Of a stretch of 64,000 bases of DNA, positions 28,697-40,151 are shown piece after piece (positions within the stretch are counted from its first letter, which is position 1; each line of letters starts with the position of its first letter). Below the pieces are notes generated by a model. It saw only the letters and a list, made by a program, of their open reading frames with translations. It searched no databases and was not told the origin of the DNA. Source of the stretch: Hyalella azteca (taxonomy: Eukaryota; Arthropoda; Malacostraca; Amphipoda; Hyalellidae); NCBI RefSeq assembly GCF_000764305.2, contig NW_025939125.1, forward strand, positions 1 through 64,000. The letters are read 5' to 3'. A program made the translations under genes and the position numbers.

Positions 28697-28811
28697 GGCG
28701 ACGGGGACCGTGGAGCACGAGAGTCGGCAGCGCCCCCCTCGCCACATCGCCCCTGAGGGCGCCGTGTCGCCCTACGACCCGCACACGGCACACGGCAGCA
28801 CCACACTCAAG
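28697..28811 (+). CDS. Candidate exon of unidentified gene
   Basis: Reads 'EHESRQRPPRHIAPEGAVSP' and 'YDPHTAHGSTTLK', then CTCAAG|GTGGGT, a good donor. The upstream acceptor (AAAAAAG) is weak. Donor-containing copies follow. Confidence 0.4.
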
Positions 28812-31800
28812 GTGGGTCACGGCACACGGCAGCACCACACTCAAGGTGGGTCACGGCACACACGGCAGCACTACACTCAAGGTGGGTCACGGCACACACG
28901 GCAGCACCACACTCAAGGTGGGTCACGGCAAACTTTCCTAATACGAACGCCTATAATATATTTATTTATATAATATATATATTATTAAATATATGTTGAT
29001 ATATTTGTTATATAATGTATAATAAATATATATTATATAATGTATTTTATGTATATTAATAGTATAGTGTATTTGTAATAGGTAATATATAATATTTATT
29101 TGTTATTATAGTATATTTAATAGTGAATTAATATTGCATAAAATATTTATATGGATAAAATAAAGAAATTTATACGTGTGAGTGTAGGACTAATTCCGAC
29201 ATAATTTCTGTCGATCGCCTGTCTCAAAATATAATTGAACAATTATTTAATTGAACAATATAATTATTTAACTAATTTATTAATTAGTTAAATTATTATA
29301 ATGTTGAATTCATTTTCTGCTACAGACGGTAGAGAAGAGGGTCTGAAAATATAATCATTTAATTAATTGATGAATTATTTGATAAAATAATTAATTAATT
29401 GTCAGCTGCAAACTGTGGAAGAGTGGGTCTAAAAACATGATCATTTAATTAGTTGATTAAATAAATAATGTATTGTTTGCTGTAGACGGTAGAGAAGTGG
29501 GTCTGAAAACATGATCATTTAATTAGTTAATTAAATAATGAATTGTTTGTTGTAGACGGTAGAGAAGTGGGATTCAGTACAATCTGTTAAAACAATCTCC
29601 CGGGGCCGGAATATCAAAACTTCGTATTTTTTTGTACTTACGACAAAAAAAGTACGTGTTACGTAAGTATACCCTAATTTTTGCATTATCAAAACTTTCG
29701 TACGCAAGACTTAGCTAAAAGCGTATTATCAAAACCATCTGGCCAACTGATCAATTAGAGGCTTTATTTGCTTTCCTATAGCTACAGTGAGCTCCTCTAG
29801 AGCAGTGCGCAGTGCGCTTGGACGAGAGCAGGATGTGTGGTGTCAGCGGCATTTGCGGTGCTTGACTAGAGTGTATTTAAATAAATGAGTGAGACGTTAT
29901 CCAAATAGCAATGCACTTGTTGTTGTAATCATTAATTAAAATTTCTTGCAATAAGGGCAAATAAATGCATTATTCTCATTCAAAATTAGAAGAATTTTTT
30001 AGAAGGTTACAAAGAATTTAGAAAATTTCGTGAGTTGGAGTTGCGACTGTCATAAAAAGAAGTAAATTTGTTTACAAAAAAACTAGAAAAATTGTTGGCT
30101 TGTCAACCTAAATATAATTTTGAATCAAAAAGGCATTAAGACATTGTTCAAGAGAATGATCATAGAACTCTTAAATATGAAAAATATCAACATTTGCTTG
30201 TAAATTATAGCGCAAAAAGCAATTGACATTTTTATCCCAAAAGCACCGTTTAGCACGATCACATATTATATGTCGGATTATTGACAAAATTCTATCACAA
30301 TTCATCGTTTTGCTACTTGCTAGTAAATCAATAGTTTCCTATTGCTACAGCAGACACACTAAACTTGTGCGGAACTCCACTTACGACATCTCCGAGCAGG
30401 CGTACAGTTACGTTACGTAGCTTCCCGCGCAAATGTTTTGATAACACCACCGCTAGAGTTACGTCATCATATCAGCACTTACGCCACTCTTAAGTCGATT
30501 TTGCGTACATACGAAGTTTTGATAATACGGCCCCCGGTAACTCAGATAATAAGGCCTTTAAATACAAATTAAATATTAAGCAGGTAAGGATTAAAACTTT
30601 TTCTTTTAATTTCTAATTAGGGTTAAACCCTTTGTTTATTGCCAATATGTTCTTTCTGTACCGCTGCCACGTTTCAGGAGGTCTAAAGCCCTTGTTCCCC
30701 TATTGCAACCCCAGTTTTAGTGGGAGCAAAGCTACCACCTTCACTGTGCTTTATCCCCCTAATCCCCTTCGTCCATCTCCAGGTTGAATGGGAGCACAGC
30801 TACGAGGAGCTGTGTGAGCCCCCTTTCCCCACCCCGCGGGGCGTGCGTATCAACGTACGGCAAGAAAAGCGTAAAGTTTTGGGCGTGTTCGGGGGCGGCA
30901 GCAACAGCAAGGAAGTCAACCTTGATAAGAACCTCCCGCACGCTAAGGTAATTTAGGATAATTTTGAGGAATTTACCGCCTTTTGAGTACTTTATTGTTG
31001 AAAACCCTCATTATCCTAACTTAAATAAGAACCTCTCGTACGCCAAGTAATTTCGGATATTTTTGAGAAACTTACGACCGTTTTGAGTAAGTTATGGTCT
31101 TTTTGAGTAAGTTATGGTCTTTTTGAGTAAGTTATGGTCTTTTTGAGTAATTTACGGCCTTTTTGAGTAATTTACGGCCTTTTTGAGTAATTTACGGCCT
31201 TTCTGAGTAAGTTACGGTCTTTTTAAGTAATTTAGGATCTTTTTGAGTAATGTATGGCCTTTTTAGTAATTTTCGGTCTTTTTGAGTAATTTACGGCCAT
31301 TTTTTTAGTAATTTACGGTCTCTTTTTGAGAAGATACCGCCTTTTTGAGTAATTTATTGTTGAAAACCTTTATTATCCTAACTTAAATAAGAACTTCTCG
31401 CACGCCAAGGTATCGTGATGAATTATTTAATGTTTTTTTGAATAATTTCACATATGTTTGAATAATTTACGGTGTTTTTGAAATTTATCATAGTTTTCTT
31501 TGGTCCTTATTTCGCACCGTGACTAACTGTTCAGTGTATTTTTAAGTTCACACAATTTGTCTGTATTATGTGTGGCAAATGGTGTATATATAGTGAATGG
31601 TGTTATACACTTCAAGTTTTCGCTTAATTCTAGTAGATAAATATACCATGAATAAGCGCATGTGGTGAATGTTGCTTATGTTTTTACAAGTAGAGGAAGG
31701 CTTAATTATATTAATAACCAACATACACGTGTATTGTTCTCGCTACACCGCTCTACTTTCGTAAGATTGAGTTTAATTCTTGTTTTTACTACTTCAACTT

Positions 31801-34800
31801 ACACTTATTTTTACTAATATGCTTACTACTAATTGTCAGCACTGTTGATATATTAATCTGGTAATATATTTTTTTCTGTTCCCGCGGCTTTCCAAATGCA
31901 TGTGTCTAAGTCTGCCTATAGTGCACGACACAAATTTAAAATAACATAGAAAACGGACAAAATATAAAAATATTATTTTCTCTGCCATTTAAAAATATTT
32001 AAGTAGTGAAAAAAGATCGATTGAAGATTAATTAGAGAAAAAATAGTAATTTATATCATATTGTCATATCATATTTATATCATATTCAGTTTTTGTCCCA
32101 ACATTTCAGGCCTGTTGCTTGGCTATGCTTTTCATACGCCTGCTTTAGAGCCCCATGCACCCAGAAAAATGAGAGAGTCATTGTCAAGGTAGCGATGCAC
32201 TTTTTGCTTCTGTGGGTCCGGGAAAAAGGCTCATCAGTGCTACGTGGTTACTATATATAAATGTGTCACTATGTAGACAATATGAACCTTCCATTTTCTG
32301 AGTGTGCCTTGCATTACCCACCTCGGTATTACCTTCACATTACCCTTCACTCGGCATTATCCTCACATACATTACTCTCCTATCCACTTACCCTCACATT
32401 ACCCACCCCTTCTGTTTCACCATCGTTATTACCCTCACATTACCCACCCCTTCTGTTTACCATCGTTATTACCCTCACATTACCCACCCCTTCTGTTTAC
32501 CATCGTTATTACCCTCACATTACCCACCCCTTCTGTTTACCATCGTTATTACCTTCACATTACCCACCCCTCCTCTTTTGCCATTGGTATTAGCGTCGTT
32601 ATTACCTTCACATTACCATGTCGCGCCCAGCCCGCCCCACCCTCGCACGGCCCCCTCCCCCCCGCGGGGGGCAGACCAGGAGGCAACCTCTTTGCGGGAC
32701 TCACCAACTTCACCAGAAACATCAGCAGAATTGCCACCGGCAACCCCATTACAACCCCAGACCTGCAACCCCGTCATGCGTGTGTAACCCCAACCCCTCC
32801 TGCAACCCCTGCATCCCTGACAGCTGTAGTAGCAGCGTCAGCTGTAGCAGCTGCTGCACCTGAGGCCGTGGCATGAGCGAGCCATCATCAGCTGTAGCAG
32901 CTGCTGCATGTACACCTGTAAAAGCAGATGCACGTGTTGAAGTCTACGTACCTGTTGATTTTGACCACGTCAGAGCGCAGGTACAGCGCTTGCACGGGTT
33001 CATCGGTGTTGTTGTTTTGTACGCTCTGTAAATTTGCTTGTAATTTGTTTGTAATCCTTTATTTATATCCGGTAATATATTTAATGGTAATATATTGTAA
33101 TTTGTTGGTAATCCTTTATCTTTTGTTCGTGATTTGTTTGTAATCTTTTATTGTTATCTGGTAATATATTGTCATTTGTTGCAATTTTTTGGTAATCCTT
33201 ACATTTTTGTTCGTGATTTGTTTTTAATCCTTTTTTATAGTTTGTGATCCTTTTTTATAATTTGTTATCTATTGTATTTTTATTATTTGTTTGTTATATT
33301 TTGTGTGCTAACTTTCGTTACTAGGCCTTAAGGCGCGATTAGCATTGACGACGGGTAATGTTTTTTTTATACAAATAGTTAATTGAGTGTCTTTCCATTT
33401 CAGTTTTGTGTCCGCCTTAACTCATATTTTTCATCATTATTTGTACACAATGTTCTTTTTTTCATGAAATACTTCGTTCAAGCACCGTTTTCGTTCCTGT
33501 TTCGATGGTAATGTTGTCAGTTTTGATGATGGGCAATGTTAGCATGTCGCAGATTCTGAACCTCTCGGCAACCTTACCGATTTAGACCAGAATTTTCACA
33601 ACCCGTTGCGGGTTTCGAACCCCCAACTCCCGCAGTTACAATCTTGGTGATCTCAACTACAAGGCCACCCGAGCTTCTCGTGTTGTGCACATGTTTTGTT
33701 GTCTAGCGAGTTGCTTTGTTATTTATACTTGAATATAAACTTCTGAGTTTACAAAGTAACTTGACAGGCGGCGATCCATCGTGGCCTGGGACTGCTACGT
33801 TCGAAACATATGCTAAGGATATACGAGGCAATTGTTTCCAAGTTGACTCATTTCAAATTCATTTCCCCAATTATTAGTGAAGAGAAAGAACGAGAGGAAA
33901 ATTCTCCATTCTCGCAGTAGAATGAATGTGTCATATTGTCCAAATAGCGACACATATTCTGATATGTATTCTGATATGTACTTCACTGATACGCCCTTTA
34001 GCTCTGAACCGAACTAGGTCAGGATGACTCACCCTAGCGTAATAACTTCATTGATATCTACACAAATTATCACTAATTTATCCGAGTGAATTGTTTCTAA
34101 AATCTCCCTCCTAGGTCACTGTATAAGCTTTGAATTTTTAAATAAATCTCTCCAAATATATGAATCTTACTGCAAATGGGCCGCCCTGCCTCGACACTCA
34201 GAGAAATGTGTCTGACCATGCCCAAAAAGTGACGCAATCTTTGCACTTTTTTTATTCATCGTGATCCATTTTGGCCCGGCTAATGGGCGTATCAGCGCTA
34301 CGTGGAAAAAGTATGTCAGTATTTGGACAATATGATACACTCGTTTTTATGAGAGGGTGATGCAACACGCCGCATAGTAAAAGATGTCATGTGTAGGCCA
34401 CTCTATCTTCCAATTTCTCACTCACGCTTTTGTGTGGGTAAAATGTACAACTATGGCGATTTGAATATGTGGTGACTTACTGGATATTTATTACTTTTCC
34501 GGTACTACTTACCGAATCTTTATTTTTTTTTGTTCAATACCATATACTGAAATAAACACCTGTGTTTGTTTAATTTCTTAGTCTTTCATTCGATTTCTTT
34601 TCTTATTAATATAATGAATTATAATGTTTGTCTTTTTTCTTATCATTAATTAATTAGTCTCTCTCATATGCATTTCTTTTCTTATTTATGTCGCGGTATC
34701 GGTGTTGGGTCCATCGTGTGTGATCCTGTATTATTGTGTGTGCAAATTTGTGTTTTTGTATAGGACTGTGTCAAATTTACTACCGCAAAATTCTGCATTT

Positions 34801-35412
34801 TGTTCCATGACACAATCATCTCGTGATCAAGCATTCTATGTTGATATGTTATTACAGTAGCACTTGAAACTTCTTATATTAACCTCTTAAAGTACTCTCA
34901 TTATTACTTAAATCTTATTACATTATTCCATATATCTTGAGCCATATTATATACCTTATAATATTTTTATATAAACCTGACGAAGCTGTACTCGTTGCAG
35001 TGGTTTCTAAATGTTATTACATTATTTCATATATCTTGAGACATTATATATACCTTCTTATATATAAATATACCTGACGAAGCTGTACTTATTACATTAT
35101 TTCATTTATCTTGAGACATATTGAATACCTTCATATATTTATATACTCCTGACGAAGCTGTACTCGTTGCAGTGGTTCCTACAGCAGACCAAGGAGGCCT
35201 ACCTCGCGGTCAAGCCCCTACAGGAGCTACAGACGCAGTGACTAGCAGCGGGTGCGGTGATGGATGTCCTCTTGGGAGGGGGCGGTCGCCTGTTGGGGGG
35301 GCCTCTGATCTCGGGGGACGACATCTACTCTGCAGCAGTGGAAGCTCTGCGTCCTGCAGTGGCGTCCTCTGCTCTGCAGATGTGGCAGGAGATTTTCGTC
35401 GCGTTGTGGTAA
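28697..35412 (+). CDS. Unidentified plus-strand gene, partial exon set
   Basis: Four GC-richer islands in AT-rich DNA look like exons on the plus strand: 28697-28811, 29556-29601, 30783-30947 and 35173-35412. The third and fourth have good GT/AG borders and matching phase 0. Key peptides are 'EWEHSYEELCEPPFPTPRG', 'KRKVLGVFGGGSN' and 'WFLQQTKEAYLAVKPLQE'. I do not recognise the family. As in PRPF38B and HR3, every proposed border has tandem copies nearby. An in-frame TGA (35239-35241) splits the last exon. Whether the four pieces belong to one gene is inferred from strand, order and phase only. Confidence 0.4.
28785..28935 (+). repeat. 32/34-bp donor-anchored array
   Basis: CACGGCAGCACCACACTCAAG followed by GTGGGT recurs four times. 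The first unit is the candidate exon end; the other three lie downstream with identical donor-like junctions. Confidence 0.82.
28936..29317. other. AT-rich intronic stretch
   Basis: TA-rich simple sequence without recognisable features. Confidence 0.5.
29318..29577 (+). repeat. 70-80-bp acceptor-anchored array
   Basis: Units begin CTGCTACAG|ACGGTAGAG, GTCAGCTGCAAACTGTGGAAG, TTGCTGTAG|ACGGTAGAG and TTGTTGTAG|ACGGTAGAG. Three of four keep an acceptor-like TAG/CAG before ACGGTAGAGAAG. The last leads into a longer frame starting 'TVEKWDSVQSVKT'. Confidence 0.75.
29556..29601 (+). CDS. Candidate exon start, cut by a transposon
   Basis: After TTGTTGTAG the plus strand reads 'TVEKWDSVQSVKTIS' up to the left end of the TIR element at 29602. 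Too short to identify. It may be an exon remnant or one more repeat unit. Confidence 0.25.
29602..30535. mobile_element. 934-bp TIR element (GGGGCCGTATTATCAAAAC)
   Basis: Left end GGGGCCGGAATATCAAAACT and right end ACGAAGTTTTGATAATACGG followed by CCCCC are inverted repeats. Further subterminal TTATCAAAACTT/GTTTTGATAA words recur inside. No transposase is visible, so it is probably non-autonomous. Confidence 0.65.
30706..30804 (+). repeat. Two-copy acceptor duplication
   Basis: CAACCCCAGTTTTAGTGGGAGCAAAGCTACC (start 30704, shown in part) parallels the true acceptor and exon start CCAGGTTGAATGGGAGCACAG at 30779. The upstream copy lies in the intron 75 bases before. Confidence 0.6.
30783..30947 (+). 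CDS. Exon of unidentified gene
   Basis: Acceptor ATCTCCAG, donor GCTAAG|GTAATT, 55 codons in phase 0. Sequence 'VEWEHSYEELCEPPFPTP', 'GVRINVRQEKRKVLG', 'VFGGGSNSKEVNLDKN'. Coding character (GC, no stops, charged residues) stands out from its surroundings. Family unknown to me. Confidence 0.6.
30920..31412 (+). repeat. Donor-anchored copies and a TTTTTGAGTAATTTACGGCC array
   Basis: The exon end CTTGATAAGAACCTCCCGCA plus CGCTAAG|GTAATTTAGG recurs at 31018 (AAATAAGAACCTCTCGTACG) and 31378 (AAATAAGAACTTCTCGCACG), with AAG|TAATTT and AAG|GTATCG. Between them lies an array of about twelve 20-22-base units that themselves resemble the first intron bases. Confidence 0.8.
31413..32170. other. Intronic stretch, nothing specific seen
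   Basis: AT-rich, no frame or repeat of note. Confidence 0.5.
32171..32287. mobile_element. MITE copy (TTGTCCAAATA family), diverged
   Basis: GAGAGAGTCATTGTCAAGG at the left and GTGTCACTATGTAGACAATA at the right, with ATCAGTGCTACGTGG inside as in the 34201 and 38592 copies. Confidence 0.5.
32385..32580 (+). repeat. 40-bp array (TTATTACCCTCACATTACCC)
   Basis: Four to five units with the core TTCTGTTTACCATCGTTATT. Open in all forward frames and translated as Tyr/His/Pro repeats, but without coding support. Confidence 0.85.
33598..33675 (-). mobile_element. tRNA-like SINE head, minus strand
   Basis: The reverse complement contains GGTGGCCTTGTAGTTGAGAT (A-box-like) and GGGGGTTCGAAACCCGCAAC (B-box GGTTCGAAACC). 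It fits a tRNA-derived SINE head; a real tRNA cloverleaf is not evident. Confidence 0.5.
34201..34335. mobile_element. MITE copy (TTGTCCAAATA family)
   Basis: The interior GGGCGTATCAGCGCTACGTG and right end GTCAGTATTTGGACAATATG match the copy at 38592-38720. The left end is degraded. Confidence 0.5.
34978..35185 (+). repeat. Acceptor-anchored repeat before the 35173 exon
   Basis: CCTGACGAAGCTGTACTCGT plus TGCAGTGGTT occurs at 34977 and at the true acceptor 35152-35180. A third, partial copy (CCTGACGAAGCTGTACTTA) lies at 35073. The blocks between share ATATCTTGAGACATxxTATA, giving units of roughly 80-95 bases. Confidence 0.75.
35173..35412 (+). CDS. Last exon of unidentified gene, with in-frame TGA
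   Basis: Acceptor CGTTGCAG. The frame reads 'WFLQQTKEAYLAVKPLQEL', 'QTQ', then TGA (35239-35241), and continues without further stops as 'LAAGAVMDVLLGGGGRLL', 'SGDDIYSAAVEALRPA', 'SSALQMWQEIFVALW' to TAA at 35410-35412. Both halves look coding in the same frame. The TGA may be a sequencing error, a pseudogene mutation or a true stop. Confidence 0.45.
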
Positions 35413-35454
35413 AGTTTCAAGAAAAAATGGCAGCAGGCATTGGAATTTTACGGC

Positions 35455-35640
35455 GATGGCTTATAAACGGCGATACCGTAAATAAAACGGCGATAGCGTA
35501 AATAAAACGGCGATAGCGTAAATAAAACGGCGATAGCGTAAATAAAACGGCGAGACCGTAAATAAAACGGCGTTTCCGTAAATAAAACGGCGATACCGTA
35601 AATAAAACGGCGATACCGTAAATAAAAGAGAAATACCCTT
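35455..35640 (+). repeat. 20-bp array (ACGGCGATAGCGTAAATAAA)
   Basis: About nine units with GATACC/GATAGC/TTTCC variants, just after the exon. Non-coding. Confidence 0.88.
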
Positions 35641-35644
35641 GAAA

Positions 35645-38590
35645 AAACGGAGAAACCGTTAAAAAGCACTTGAAGTTGGCATGTAATTTTGTTAGAGAAA
35701 TTTTCGCGACGTCTGGCGTGGATAAGCATCGAGCTAATTAATCAAAAACAAGTTATCAAACATCAGCGAAATTATAATTTTTAAGACTTAAGCTTTTGAA
35801 ATTTAAATGAAAAGGCACAATAAAATTCATTTATGGAACAGAAGAGGAAAAGAGAATCGGTATTGTTGGAAAAAAAATTTATCATAAATGATATTATTAG
35901 ATCTTGGATGAGTATAGCATTGCTTAAGCTTTGGATCAGAACACCGGCGCTGAACTCTATGACATACCGTAATTATATGTATATTATATTGTTGTGCATG
36001 ACAGTCCTGCCAAATATTATAAATATTATTTCCAGTCATATATATGCGTATTTTTCTTCTCACTTATTCATGTATTATATAATGCCGTCATTATTGCACT
36101 TCTACACACGAATCGTATACTGACAAATCTTTTCCTTCTCGCTGTTACTTCAAAATTTCGTTTTAATTCATAATTATTCGAGCGTCGGTGTCTTAGATTG
36201 ATAATCGTCGTTTTGAAACTCACGAAATTTTTGTCTAGTTTATCTGCACATCAAAAACATAACTAAAATCAACCGTTGAACTTTCGATGATTTCAATCAA
36301 GGTCTTTCTCCCTTATATGCCGAGGCTGCGTTATTTTGAGGATCTCTTATACCATTAATTATAAGCCTTATAAACTTATACTAAAATGATATAGCTCTTC
36401 AAACTATATACCTATACTCTCGATCTGCTTATATGCTATCTTTTAATTACATTATTGCTATTCACTGTAGACAGCTCGAATTTTTGTGACAAAACTTCGT
36501 TTATAATTCCGCTTGTATGAAATCATTTAAATAAATATGCCATTCTCGTCTTGTTAATAAGTACAATTTCCTATAATCATGTGCCGATTTGATCTCGCTT
36601 GCTTCCAGATTGATCTTTCTAAGAACTACCGACCCATGCCAGACCATTCCATGTCGTCGTATTTTCCAGCTATTATAAAATATTTGATTTATTAATATGG
36701 ATTGAGTATAAACTGCCGCGACATAAGAAACTTTACATCGACTCCTGTTATCACCGCACCCATGTATATTTGGCTTTATAGCTTCGGCTACTAGTGCAGC
36801 TGTGCCTCTATGTAATTATCTACTTAGAAGTAATATAATCTAACTAATATTACCTTGATAATCTTCAACATTGTTGTATATAAGGTAGGAAAGTTTTTTT
36901 TTAAGTGGCAAGGTCGGAGGAGATGGGGGGCATTTTGCGTACCCCAATTGATGGGAGGTGAAAAAATTGTTGGCATTTGTATCGTTTAATGCTTTCGTGC
37001 ACGTAGTTCAGGCAATTAAACCTTTCATGTATTCAATCATAATATACATTTACTTTTATGAATTTTCATATGTTTTGCATATATAAAGTGACTATTGTAG
37101 TTGAAAAATCTCTTAAATATGGTCGCTAAGTTAGAAAAAGTATAGAATATAAATTTGAACGATCTAATGATAAGAGTAACTATCTAGCCTCAATTTAATT
37201 AAGTTCCTTTGATTGATTGAATATATATTGTTACTTCCATCTTTTAAAAAACGCTGAAAGAGCGTCAGTTTCACTGTGCGAGTCAAAACTTTAATTTAAA
37301 TGCTAATATTGTAATTCTTGGGCATGTTAAGAAATGATATAATGTATGGAACGATGGTCAAATGATTGACAATTATGATGGTCACATGATTGATGATTAT
37401 AATGGTCACATGATTGATGATTACGATGGTCGAATGATTGATGATTATGATGGTCAAATGATTAATGATCGGCCGAGGTATGATAGCGTTGCGTCAAACA
37501 CTAACTGGAGGCCGTGGTGGGTTTTTATGGAGATTGCAGCTGACCATATATGTTAACTTACCCGCTAAAGAGATAATGCAAAGGGAATAGAAAAAATTGA
37601 AGAGATCACTAAATTTTTGTCGATAAGTTTTCTGTTAGCGTGTCACGCATCAACGTATTATGGCACGTATATCCTTGATGGAGAAGTCATTCTGTTCCTC
37701 ATTGGTTTGTTGTAACATCAAATTTCTGTCGCACTCATTGGTAATGTTTTAATTGAGATCTGATATTCATGTTAACAAAAATTGTATTCATCTTTCATGA
37801 TTGATATGCATTTTCATTTACATTTCTCCTTATATATTAGCGCAATATTTTGTGCATTCAGCTAAAAATATGAGGGCACTTATTGCATATTAAAAAATTC
37901 TATATTGCTATCGATGTTCATTACATCAAGATTCTCAGAACTGCATTCTCTTATCGTTGATCTGTTACCATTTATCGCTATCATTACTTTGACTGCTTTA
38001 AATCTTTGTATCAAAAACGTTAAGGTTATCAAATGTTCACTAAATATGTCAGCTAAGACTCCTCAAAAATTCTCACTCTTTCGTTCGATACACTTTCTAT
38101 TTCCAGGTAAAAAAATTTTCCTAAGCTGTAAATATTTTTAGTTGTGGTTTCTTCTTATAATATAGCAATGTTTGTTTTTTTTTTGCTTGATTATCATTGA
38201 TTATTTACGCTTTTGTAATAGATTTTCAGGTGACGCCGCAGTGGTGGTCTTCCAGTCATGCTTATTGAGCTTAATTAAAATGCTAGCCTAAGATATTAAG
38301 ATATTGATGTTACACACTATAGTCATTGAGAGTGGTTACCTTTGTAAAGATTACTAGAAAATATTAGTGTTGCGTTGCTTCATCCACATTCTTTTTTATC
38401 GGATTTCCATTTATAGAATTGCATTATCGTGGCCAAGACAGTCGTACGTATTAGAAATTCGGAAGCCGTATTAACTGTCTCTGCTACTAGGATGCTTGTA
38501 GCGTTACTATTATTACGAATATTAGTGCACGAATGAACCAATTATAAATCAAGAAACACAACCCTGCAGAACACTACACTCGGAGAAATA
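35645..38590. other. Intergenic AT-rich stretch
   Basis: No convincing gene. A 24-base array (GATTGATGATTATGATGGTC) with about five units lies at 37352-37470. The rest shows only short chance frames. Confidence 0.5.
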
Positions 38591-38591
38591 A

Positions 38592-38720
38592 GTGAGACAT
38601 TGTCCAAATAGTGGCGTGACTTTTGCTCATTTTTGGGCCATCTTAACCTGTTTTGGTCCGACAAAAGAGCGTATCAGTGCTACGTGCATCAAGTGTGTCA
38701 CTGTTTGGACAATTTGACCC
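38592..38720. mobile_element. MITE, best copy of the TTGTCCAAATA family
   Basis: Ends GTGAGACATTGTCCAAATAG and CACTGTTTGGACAATTTGAC form imperfect inverted repeats about 20 bases long; the total length is 129. Confidence 0.65.
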
Positions 38721-38785
38721 ATTCGTTTTTCTGCATGTGCGGAGTTGCGAGTCTACTTAACTGTTCGTTGTTGTCGGTTGCTTAA

Positions 38786-39101
38786 GGCCCGGTCCACACC
38801 ATACTGCCGGACACGTGCCAGTCTTAAAACCCGGTCCACACCATTTTGCCGGGCTCATGGCAGTCTCAAGGTCCGGTTCACACCAAACTGTCGGGCACGG
38901 TCCACGCCATACTGCCGGGCACATGTCAGTCATGGTCCAGTCCAATATACTTTAATGCATTTCCGTGCAAGCCTTCACATCATGAGCATGGTATGTGCCT
39001 TGCACGGCTGGTGTTAATGCTTGCATAGAAATGCATTAAAGAATATTGGACCGTGACTGGCATATGCCTGACACGTGTCCGGTAGTGTGGTGTGGGCCGG
39101 G
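38786..39101. mobile_element. 316-bp foldback element (GGCCCGGTCCACACC)
   Basis: The left side holds three to four tandem CCGGTCCACACCATACTGCC units. The right side carries the inverted GGACACGTGT/GTGTGGGCCGGG form. The inner arms (CCAATATACTTTAATGCATT and AATGCATTAAAGAATATTGG) pair as well, so nearly the whole element can fold into a hairpin. Confidence 0.75.
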
Positions 39102-40151
39102 TTTGAGTATTCCTGTTATCGTGTTTTGCACTCAAAATAACCTGCATCTGTGCTTTGCACTGTGATTGTTTTCATCCATATATTGCTTTAGCGAAATGAA
39201 TATAGATTAGTAATAGTAGATTAGTTTTACCTATTTAGTGTGCCTAAGTCGAGGGCGTTTCGTGCGTATGTTGAAACGCCATTCACCGCATTGCTTAACT
39301 ATTCATTACCATTTTTGCTGTATTATGAATTAATTTTCAATGTTACGAGGATATCATGATAGTATTTTCATTATCATGTATCATTTTCCATGGAATTTCT
39401 TCACTTGTTATTTGCCTGCGAAGTTTGGGCCAGCTTTCGCTATTACTGAAACGATGCTAATCTCACCGACTTAGCAAACGTCTAAACCTTGTCTTATTAT
39501 TTTTGAAACTGTTTGAAGGTTTTCGAATACATAGATACTAATAAAGTTTATCTGTTTATTATTCGTAGCTAATTTTTCCCCCCACATTTTCACGTCACCG
39601 TTCGAAAAATCTCAACGTATTTGAGTTGGTGTGGTGAAATGCTATCATTCAACAATGAATGAGTATCATTCGTTAGTGTAATTCAGCATATTCTTATCAG
39701 TATTTAAATAGCAATAAATCTAGGGAGACAAAGCAGTCGTGTGGATATATTTTATTTTTCAAGTTTACCGATTCCATGAATTAAAAATTTACGAAATTTT
39801 CCGAATATTCAGCACAACATTGGCATGATGTTATTTCCAAGCTATGGTTGCAAAGTATTTGTCACAGATGAAAATATAACCTCGTGTATTATAGTTTTCT
39901 ATTTAATCATTGCTGAGTTTATATATTGCACGAAGTATGAATTAATACACTGATGAAACCCTTTAGCCTCATCATTGAGTGTTAAACTATTTTGCTTGGG
40001 ATGATTGCTGTTGATAAATACATTTATAAGTGTTGGACTTAGTTTTATTTACAAACTTAGTCAAATTATCTGGCCGTAGTTTTGTTTCTTTCTATTCATT
40101 TTTTGGTTATGTAAAGGAAGCGAATGAGCTGCCAGGTCTAACCTTTACCAT

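Noticed and set aside
32302..32876. 160-190-codon forward frames around the TTACCC array
   Set aside because: Open because of the 40-bp array and a Pro/Ala-rich GC patch; no splice or motif support. A short piece near 32680-32770 ('NLFAGLTNFTRNIS') was considered as an exon of the plus-strand gene but lacks a clear donor.
35239..35241. Selenocysteine at the in-frame TGA
   Set aside because: No recognised selenoprotein motif nearby and no evident SECIS-like structure in the following array; error or mutation is simpler.
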